This document shows positions 1 through 4,769 of a DNA stretch of 12,806 nt, one piece after another. Position 1 is the first letter of the stretch. The number at the start of each line of letters is the position of its first letter. A program made the translations under genes and the position numbers. The notes beneath the pieces were generated by a model, which was not told the origin of the DNA, made no database searches, and saw only the letters and a program-made list of their open reading frames with translations. The DNA comes from Actinobacteria bacterium UBA5182 (lineage in GTDB: Bacteria; Actinomycetota; UBA4738), in assembly GCA_002413185.1 (NCBI GenBank), contig DHWM01000013.1, forward strand, positions 1 through 12,806. The letters are read 5' to 3'.

Positions 1-1229
1 TCGATGTCGGGCATCTGCTTGCGCTCGGGGTTCAGGAACCGCTCGAAGATCAGGCCGTATCGCAGCGGGTCAAGGTCCGTGATCCACAGGCAGTAGCTGA
101 CCACCGAGCCCGCCGCCGATCCGCGCCCCGGCCCCACCCGGATGCCGTGGTCCCGGGCGAACCGGATGAGGTCCCACACGATCAGGAAGTAGCCGGCGAA
201 GCCCATCGAGTTGATCACGGCGAGCTCGGCTTCGATGCGGGCCCGGATCTCCTCTCCCCAGTCCCCGTAGCGGCGGCCGGCCCCTTCGTACACCAGCTCC
301 CGTAGGTAGCCCTCGAGCGTCTTGCCGCCGGGCGGCTCGAAGTTCGGGACGTGGAAGCGGCTCTCCCTTCGCACCAGGGCCGACTCGAGGTCCGGGATCA
401 GCTCCACGGAGTCCGCGATGGCGAGCGTGGCGTCACATGCTTCCGGGAGCTCCCCGAACGTGGAACGCATCTCCTCGGCCGACTTCAGATAGAACTCGTC
501 GGTGTCGAACTTGAGGCGCTGGGTGTCGGTCTGCACCTTCTGCTGCTGGATGCAGAGCAGAACGTCGTGGGGCCGGGAGTGCTCCTTCTCCGTGTAGTGC
601 AGGTCGTTGGTGGCCACGAGCGGGATGCCGGTCTCGGCGCTGATCTCGAGCAGCATCGGGTTGAGACGGCGCTGCTCCTCCAGCCCGTGGTCCTGGAGCT
701 CCAGATAGAACCCGTCGGAACCGAAGATGTCCCGATAGGTGACGGCGACGTCCCGGGCCTTGGCCCGTTGTCCGGCCAGGGCCAGGCGGGCCGTCTCCGA
801 GGCAAGGCATCCCGACAGACCGATCAGCCCTGCCGATCGTTCGGCCAGGAGCTCCTTGTCGATCCGAGGGCGGTGGTAGAAGCCTTCCAGGTGCGCCTCG
901 GTGACCAGGCGAAGGAGGTTGCGGTACCCCTCCTCGTTCCTGGCCAGGATGGTCAGGTGCCGGTACTTCTCCTCGCCCTCTCCGGGGGTCCGGTCGAATC
1001 GGGACCGGGGGGCGACGTACGCCTCGACACCCAGGATGGGCTTGACCCCGTGGCGCCGCCCGGCCTCGTAGAAGCCCAGCGCGCCGAACATCACCCCGTG
1101 ATCCGTCAGCGCGAGCGCCGGCATCTGCAGGGACGCCGCTTTGGCGAACAGCTCCTCGATGCGGGCCGCCCCATCCAGCAGCGAATACTCGCTGTGCGTG
1201 TGGAGGTGGGCGAAGCTCTTCTGTCCCAT
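1..1229 (-). CDS. dnaE: DNA polymerase III alpha subunit, N-terminal part (cut by window edge)
   Basis: Catalytic subunit of the replicative DNA polymerase. The visible 409 codons hold the N-terminal PHP domain and the beginning of the polymerase core. The PHP domain opens with HLHTHSEYSLLDG (residues 8-20). Its metal-ligand candidates are all present: H10, H12, D19, H44 (LTDHG), E69 (GVEAY), H91, C140 (SGC), D208 and H210 (NDLHY). This complete set is what known proofreading-active PHP domains such as mycobacterial DnaE1 carry, so 3'-5' exonuclease activity in cis is a reasonable inference. The polymerase hallmark GPGRGSAAGS lies at 366-375, and the frame leaves the window at MPDI, just inside the PDxDxD catalytic aspartate motif. 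The ATG at 1229 follows AGGAG with 4-nt spacing. It is divergent from the nuclease gene at 1384. Identity is certain; the C-terminal two thirds lie outside the window. Confidence 0.97.
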   Translation of the reverse strand, partial: MGQKSFAHLHTHSEYSLLDGAARIEELFAKAASLQMPALALTDHGVMFGALGFYEAGRRHGVKPILGVEAYVAPRSRFDRTPGEGEEKYRHLTILARNEEGYRNLLRLVTEAHLEGFYHRPRIDKELLAERSAGLIGLSGCLASETARLALAGQRAKARDVAVTYRDIFGSDGFYLELQDHGLEEQRRLNPMLLEISAETGIPLVATNDLHYTEKEHSRPHDVLLCIQQQKVQTDTQRLKFDTDEFYLKSAEEMRSTFGELPEACDATLAIADSVELIPDLESALVRRESRFHVPNFEPPGGKTLEGYLRELVYEGAGRRYGDWGEEIRARIEAELAVINSMGFAGYFLIVWDLIRFARDHGIRVGPGRGSAAGSVVSYCLWITDLDPLRYGLIFERFLNPERKQMPDI

Positions 1230-1259
1230 CCTGCTCCTGGAATGGCCAACCTCGGGCCT

Positions 1260-1282
1260 GGGGGCGGAGGGAGGCCGCCCCC
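1260..1282 (-). other. GC-rich hairpin in the dnaE leader
   Basis: A perfect 8-bp inverted repeat, GGGGGCGG (1260-1267) and CCGCCCCC (1275-1282), flanks a 7-nt loop. It begins about 30 nt upstream of the dnaE ATG and would be transcribed in the dnaE leader. No T-tract follows on either strand, so it does not look like an intrinsic terminator. A role in mRNA stability or translation of dnaE is possible but unproven. Confidence 0.5.
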
Positions 1283-1294
1283 GAACCCGGCTCG

Positions 1295-1314
1295 TGTGGA
1301 TAACCTGGGGATAA
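1295..1314 (-). promoter_or_regulatory. Tandem DnaA boxes between dnaE and the nuclease gene
   Basis: On the minus strand, 1303-1295 reads TTATCCACA, a perfect match to the classical DnaA box. The neighbouring 1314-1306 reads TTATCCCCA, with one mismatch. They are in the same orientation with start points 11 bp apart, about one helical turn, which suits cooperative DnaA binding. They lie downstream of the candidate dnaE start site and just upstream of the -35 of the candidate nuclease promoter. The sequence match is directly visible; regulation by DnaA is inferred. Confidence 0.5.
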
Positions 1315-1323
1315 GTTACACTC

Positions 1324-1353
1324 TTGTAATTCCGGTCCGGGCAAAGCTACACT
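1324..1353 (+). promoter_or_regulatory. Candidate sigma-A promoter for the PD-(D/E)XK nuclease gene
   Basis: TTGTAA (1324-1329) and TACACT (1348-1353) are separated by 18 bp. The predicted start near 1360 would give a leader of about 24 nt containing the GGAGG ribosome binding site at 1375-1379, 4 nt before the GTG start. The -35 lies within a TTACA-ctct-TGTAA palindrome (1316-1329), and the element AAGYTACACTC occurs at 1313 and again 31 bp later at 1344. The assignment rests on consensus matching only. Confidence 0.4.
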
Positions 1354-1372
1354 CCCGACCGACGGATTTCAA
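1344..1372 (-). promoter_or_regulatory. Candidate sigma-A promoter for dnaE
   Basis: Read on the minus strand, TTGAAA (1372-1367) is followed after exactly 17 bp by TAGCTT (1349-1344). Its -10 overlaps the -10 of the candidate rightward promoter, so the two divergent promoters would compete for RNA polymerase. The predicted leader of roughly 100 nt would contain both DnaA boxes and the hairpin at 1260-1282. The -10 match is moderate. Confidence 0.3.
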
Positions 1373-1383
1373 GTGGAGGCGGC

Positions 1384-2511
1384 GTGAGGCTCTCCTATTC
1401 CAGCATCAACACCTACGAGACGTGCCCGGCCAAGTACCGCTTCCAGTACGAGGAGCGGCTCCCCACGTCGAGCTCTCCCGCGCTCGCTTTCGGCGACTCC
1501 CTTCACCGCGCCCTGCACCGTTTCCACGACCGGCCCGTCCCGGTGGCCCCCAGCCTGGAGGAGCTCCAGGAGATGCTGGACGACGGATGGGTCGCTGACG
1601 GATACCGCGACGCCGGCGAGGAGGGGCTCTACCGCGACCACGCCAGGCAGGTGCTGGCCGAATACCACCGGGCCAACGCGGATTCGTTTCGCATCCCGGC
1701 GGCGCTCGAGTTCCGGTTCACCGTGGAGGTGGAAGGGGTTCAGCTCCAGGGCGTGATCGACCGGATGGACCGGATCCCGGGCGGCGGCTACGAGATCATC
1801 GACTACAAGACCAGCCGGCGCCTCCCGGCCAAGGCGTACGTGGACCAGGACCTCCAGCTCTCGCTGTACTACCTGGCGGCAAGGGAGATCTGGGGCATCG
1901 AGCCCGAACGCCTCACGCTGTACTACCTGCTCCCCGGCGAGCGCATGACCACGTTCCGTACCCCTGCCCACGCAGATGAGCTCCGCCGCCGCATCGCCGT
2001 GGTCGCCGAGCGCATCGCCGCTGGGAAGTTCGAACCCCGGGCCAACCCGCTGTGCGACTGGTGCGACTTCCAGGCCAGGTGCCCGCTGTACCGGCACAAG
2101 TACGAGAAGGAGGGCGGCGACCCCGCTCCGAACATGACCGCGATCGTGGACGAGTGGATCGCCCTGAAGCGTGAGGACTGGGAGCGGTACCGACGGCTGG
2201 AAGAGCTCAAGTCACTGATCAACGCGTTCTGCGAGGAGCACGGCTACCGTCGCCTCTACGGCACCGACGGCACGGCCATCGATCGGCGGCCCCAGCACGT
2301 CACCGCCCCCGATGCCGAGCGGGTCCGGGGCATCCTCGAGCCGCTCGGGTTATGGGAACGGGTCCTGTCCGTCGACGCCAAGGGTCTTTCGGACCTGATC
2401 GAGGAAAGAACACTGCCCCCGAACGTCGAGGACGCCCTGCTGGCCTCCAGGGAGGAAGTCCGAACCCAGTACGCGCTCTACCTCAAGGATCCCGCCCGGT
2501 CCCGCCGCTGA
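1384..2511 (+). CDS. PD-(D/E)XK nuclease of the RecB/Cas4 type with iron-sulfur cysteines
   Basis: A 375-aa predicted DNA exonuclease. The N-terminus has the RecB-family opening LSYSSINTYETCPAKY, with C14. H41 lies in GDSLHRALH. The catalytic core is D126 in VIDRMDR followed by D140-Y-K142 in EIIDYKTS, and the downstream Q-motif is Q158 with YY at 162-163. C224, C227 and C233 (CDWCDFQARC) complete, with C14, the one-plus-three cysteine pattern that binds a 4Fe-4S cluster in AddB and Cas4. Residues about 240-375 form a mostly charged helical extension I cannot assign. The GTG start is set by GGAGG 4 nt upstream. There is no helicase, Cas gene or Ku/LigD neighbour, so this is a stand-alone RecB-like nuclease, probably for recombination or repair. 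It is divergent from dnaE and convergent with rluD (41-bp gap). Confidence 0.9.
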   Translation: MRLSYSSINTYETCPAKYRFQYEERLPTSSSPALAFGDSLHRALHRFHDRPVPVAPSLEELQEMLDDGWVADGYRDAGEEGLYRDHARQVLAEYHRANADSFRIPAALEFRFTVEVEGVQLQGVIDRMDRIPGGGYEIIDYKTSRRLPAKAYVDQDLQLSLYYLAAREIWGIEPERLTLYYLLPGERMTTFRTPAHADELRRRIAVVAERIAAGKFEPRANPLCDWCDFQARCPLYRHKYEKEGGDPAPNMTAIVDEWIALKREDWERYRRLEELKSLINAFCEEHGYRRLYGTDGTAIDRRPQHVTAPDAERVRGILEPLGLWERVLSVDAKGLSDLIEERTLPPNVEDALLASREEVRTQYALYLKDPARSRR

Positions 2512-2552
2512 GGGGGCTGACCCGGCCGGCGGAGGGGGAGCCTCTGCAGCGC

Positions 2553-3455
2553 TCAGTCTCCGCGCCCTCGCTCGAGCGCCTCTGCCAGATCTGGTGGCAA
2601 CGGGTCTTCGACGTCGATCCGCACCCCCGTCATTGGATGGTCGAACCTCACGCGCCACGAGTGCAGGAACGGCCTGGAGAGCCCGAGCCTCGTCGCGTCG
2701 TCCCCTCCCCCGCCGTAGGCCCGGTCACCGAGGATGGGGTGTCCGGCCGCAGCGAGGTGGACCCGGATCTGGTGGGTTCGGCCGGTCCGGGGTCGCGCCT
2801 CCACCAGCGCCATCCTGGAAAGACGCTCCCGGACCACGATGTCCGTGGCTGCCGCCTTTCCGGTGGCCGTTCGGACTCGGATGCGAGCTCGCTCCCGGGC
2901 CAGGGGTGCGTCGATCATGAAGCGAGGGTGCTCGGGAAGCCCTCGGACCAACGCCAGATAGACACGCCGCACCTCGTGGCGGCGGAGCATCCCGGCGAGC
3001 GCGGCGTGCGTCTGGTCGTCCTTCGCCACCACCATGACGCCCGAGGTTCCGGCGTCCAGGCGATGGACGATTCCCGGGCGGTCCGGTCCACCCAGGGAGG
3101 ACAGCGAACCGCCCCGGGCCAGCAGCCGGTTCACCAGCGTTCCCGTGCGCCGGGAGAGAGTCGGGTGAGTCACCACCCCCGCGGGCTTCGATACCACCAT
3201 CAGGTGGTCGTCCTCGTACAGGACGTCCAGCGGGCTGGGGTCCGGCTCGAGCTCGCCGGCACCGGTCAGGCCGGCTTCGACGCGTTCCCCGCCCGCCAGC
3301 CGGAACGACTTCGCCCTGGCTTCCCCGTCCACCCGGACCCGGCCCTGGGCGATCGCCCGTTGGACCTCGGCTCGGGGGACGCCCAGAGCTGCCGCGACCA
3401 CCGCGTCCAGGCGTCCCGGCAGGGCTTCGAAGGAAACGTGGCCGCTTGTGCTCAT
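2553..3455 (-). CDS. rluD: RluD-family 23S rRNA pseudouridine synthase
   Basis: A 300-aa pseudouridine synthase of the RluA/RluC/RluD family, which isomerises uridines in 23S rRNA (in Escherichia coli RluD these are in helix 69). An N-terminal S4 RNA-binding domain (about residues 11-65, RLDAVVAAALG onward) precedes the catalytic domain. The catalytic motif HRLDAGTSG is at 131-139 with nucleophile D134. The family motif RTGRTHQIRVH is at 223-233, and HPILGDRAYG at 239-248. I chose the ATG at 3455, 10 nt after the lspA stop; an in-frame ATG at 3497 would add 14 residues and overlap lspA without resembling the family start. There is no strong Shine-Dalgarno, so translational coupling to lspA is likely. 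The exact modified positions cannot be told from sequence. Confidence 0.93.
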   Translation of the reverse strand: MSTSGHVSFEALPGRLDAVVAAALGVPRAEVQRAIAQGRVRVDGEARAKSFRLAGGERVEAGLTGAGELEPDPSPLDVLYEDDHLMVVSKPAGVVTHPTLSRRTGTLVNRLLARGGSLSSLGGPDRPGIVHRLDAGTSGVMVVAKDDQTHAALAGMLRRHEVRRVYLALVRGLPEHPRFMIDAPLARERARIRVRTATGKAAATDIVVRERLSRMALVEARPRTGRTHQIRVHLAAAGHPILGDRAYGGGGDDATRLGLSRPFLHSWRVRFDHPMTGVRIDVEDPLPPDLAEALERGRGD

Positions 3456-3465
3456 CGCACCCGTG

Positions 3466-3927
3466 CTACGTCCGGCGGCGCATCCCGGCCACGGCAACGA
3501 TCAGCGCGCCGACCACGATGGCTGAGTCGGCCAGGTTGAACACCGGCCACACCCGGAAGTCGATGAAGTCGGTCACCCGCCCCGACACGCCCGGGCCGTG
3601 GAGCACCCGGTCGGTCAAGTTCCCCAGCGCCCCGCCGAGGATGAGCCCCATGCCCAGGATCGTCGTCGCCGAGGTGATCCGGAACGCCGCTACCAGGATG
3701 ATCACGCTCACCAGGACGGTGGCGGTGAAGAAGAGCCACGGCTGGCTCCCCAGCACCCCGAACGCCCCGCCGGTGTTCGTAGTGTATCGAAGGTCCAGCA
3801 CATGCGGGATGAGGTGGACGGGCGGGCGGGCGGCCAGCGACCGTTCGACCCAGAGCTTGGTCAGGCGGTCCAGGACGTAGGAGAAGATTGCGCCGCCGAA
3901 GAAAATGCCGAGCAGCCGGGAGCGCAC
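3466..3927 (-). CDS. lspA: Lipoprotein signal peptidase (signal peptidase II)
   Basis: A 153-aa inner-membrane aspartyl protease that cleaves the signal peptide of diacylglyceryl-prolipoproteins. Four hydrophobic segments are visible, at roughly 5-20, 63-82, 88-103 and 134-148. The family blocks are present in order: DRLTK (20-24), NTGGAFG (51-57), GNLTDR (102-107) and VFNLADS (129-135). The catalytic aspartates are D106 and D134. The start is a GTG at 3927, 10 nt after the stop of the DksA-like gene. I see no clear Shine-Dalgarno there, so coupling to the upstream gene is likely. Length is normal for the family. The following rluD-type gene is its usual operon partner in many bacteria. Confidence 0.95.
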   Translation of the reverse strand: MRSRLLGIFFGGAIFSYVLDRLTKLWVERSLAARPPVHLIPHVLDLRYTTNTGGAFGVLGSQPWLFFTATVLVSVIILVAAFRITSATTILGMGLILGGALGNLTDRVLHGPGVSGRVTDFIDFRVWPVFNLADSAIVVGALIVAVAGMRRRT

Positions 3928-3937
3928 GGTCGGGGCT

Positions 3938-4333
3938 TCAGCGAACGCGCTCTTCGGCCTGCTTGTCCTTGAGGCAGAGGTTCGCGTACGGCAGCGCCTT
4001 CAGCCGGAGTTTCTCGATGGGCTTTCCGCAGCGATCGCACAGCCCGTAGGTCCCTTCGTCGATCTTGGCCAGGGCCTTGTCGATGCGTTCCATGAGGTCG
4101 CGGATGTTGTTGACCAGGGAGAGGTCCTTCTCCCGCTCGAACGTCGCCGTCCCCGCGTCGGCGTACTCCTCGTCGAAGCCCATCTCGCCGGTCATCTCGG
4201 ACTGGTTGGCTGAGAACGTGGACTCCTCGAGCTCCTGGAACTGGGCCTCGAGGTCCTTTCGCTCATCGAGCAGCCGGTCCTTCAGCTCGATGGTCTCCTT
4301 CTTGGACAGCGGTGACTTGGATGTGGTTGGCAT
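3938..4333 (-). CDS. TraR/DksA-family protein with altered zinc finger
   Basis: A 131-aa protein of the DksA/TraR family, whose members insert a coiled coil into the RNA polymerase secondary channel and modulate transcription. An N-terminal coiled coil (about 11-45 and 65-92, KKETIELKDRLLDERKDLE onward) is interrupted by an acidic tip around DEEYADAG (54-61). The C-terminal finger has C99xxC102 and C120, but the expected fourth cysteine at 123 is aspartate (CLKD). The frame stays open far upstream, but the family start fits the ATG at 4333. A weak minus-strand -10 (TACACT, 4382-4377) lies about 45 nt upstream, and the ribosome binding site is poor. It is the first gene of an apparent operon with lspA and rluD, and divergent from ileS. 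Family assignment is firm; whether it acts as a true DksA is unknown. Confidence 0.9.
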   Translation of the reverse strand: MPTTSKSPLSKKETIELKDRLLDERKDLEAQFQELEESTFSANQSEMTGEMGFDEEYADAGTATFEREKDLSLVNNIRDLMERIDKALAKIDEGTYGLCDRCGKPIEKLRLKALPYANLCLKDKQAEERVR

Positions 4334-4433
4334 GGTCGGGATCCGACGGTAGCACTCAGCGGTGTCGCCTTCTACCAGTGTACGGGATGGGCGCGGATGG
4401 CCTGTTGGCTCCGTGGAAGCTTCGCCCGGACGG

Positions 4434-4439
4434 TACAAT
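4434..4439 (+). promoter_or_regulatory. Candidate -10 element for the ileS T-box transcript
   Basis: TACAAT is the best -10 match in this gene-free stretch and lies just ahead of the T-box stem I, giving a start near 4446. No convincing -35 sits at 16-18 bp; TTGGCT at 4405-4410 is too far (23 bp). The assignment rests on position and the -10 alone. Confidence 0.4.
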
Positions 4440-4445
4440 GTAACC

Positions 4446-4732
4446 GAAAGGCGACGACGGGAACGAGTAGCCGGACCGTCGGTCTGGAGCGAGCCGGGAG
4501 ACGGTGCGAGCCCGGTGGCCGGCCCCGGCGAACATCCTCCCCGAGCAGCCGCCCCAACGGCCGTTCGCGGCACCGACGCCGCGAAGCCCAGTAGGCGCGG
4601 ACGGGTCCGCCCGTGACAGCGGGCGTGATGGCGGTGCATGAGAGGGCGGGAACCCGAGAGGGGCCCGCCAAGCAGGGTGGTACCGCGGGGCACGCGCCTC
4701 GTCCCTGTGAGGGACGGGGCGTCTTTCGTCTT
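4446..4732 (+). promoter_or_regulatory. T-box riboswitch (tRNA-Ile sensing) upstream of ileS
   Basis: This is a tRNA-responsive leader that lets transcription continue when uncharged tRNA-Ile accumulates. The diagnostic T-box sequence AGGGTGGTACCGCG is at 4674-4687; its TGGT would pair with the tRNA acceptor end. Stem I is recognisable: AGTA (4466-4469) matches the 5' side of the specifier-loop S-turn, a distal arm follows around 4489-4517 (AGCGAGC, then CGGG...CCCG closing a GGTGCGAG loop), and GAAC on the 3' side precedes ATC at 4534-4536. ATC is an isoleucine codon, which agrees with the downstream gene. Antiterminator pairing is possible between CCGC near 4665 and GCGG after the T-box. 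A terminator hairpin follows at 4692-4732, so control is most likely by transcription attenuation. The rest of the 4334-4769 gap holds only the divergent promoters and the ileS ribosome binding site. Confidence 0.9.
4692..4732 (+). terminator. T-box attenuator (intrinsic terminator)
   Basis: A perfect stem, CGTCCC (4700-4705) and GGGACG (4711-4716), closes a 5-nt loop, with further GC pairing possible outward (GCC with GGC). It is followed by a T-rich but interrupted tail, TCTTTCGTCTTCTGTT. Its 5' side overlaps the region that would pair in the antiterminator, as expected for a T-box attenuator. The interrupted tail suggests imperfect termination. Confidence 0.7.
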
Positions 4733-4769
4733 CTGTTGACAGACGCCGGTGGAGCGAGGGAGGAGAGCG

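Noticed and set aside
1230..1383. SOS (LexA) box controlling dnaE or the nuclease
   Set aside because: No CGAAC-N4-GTTCG or close variant could be found in the intergenic region.
351..1598. Long plus-strand open frame across dnaE and the start of the nuclease gene
   Set aside because: It is antisense to the conserved dnaE PHP domain and crosses the divergent promoter region; low-complexity composition and no recognisable motif.
2507..2557. Possible bidirectional terminator between the convergent nuclease and rluD genes
   Set aside because: Only short CTGAG/CTCAG and GGCT/AGCC complementarity with long loops and no T-tract; too weak to call.
2352..3539. Plus-strand open frame over the rluD gene
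   Set aside because: Antisense to HRLD and RTGRTHQIRVH motifs of a clear pseudouridine synthase; nothing recognisable in its own translation.
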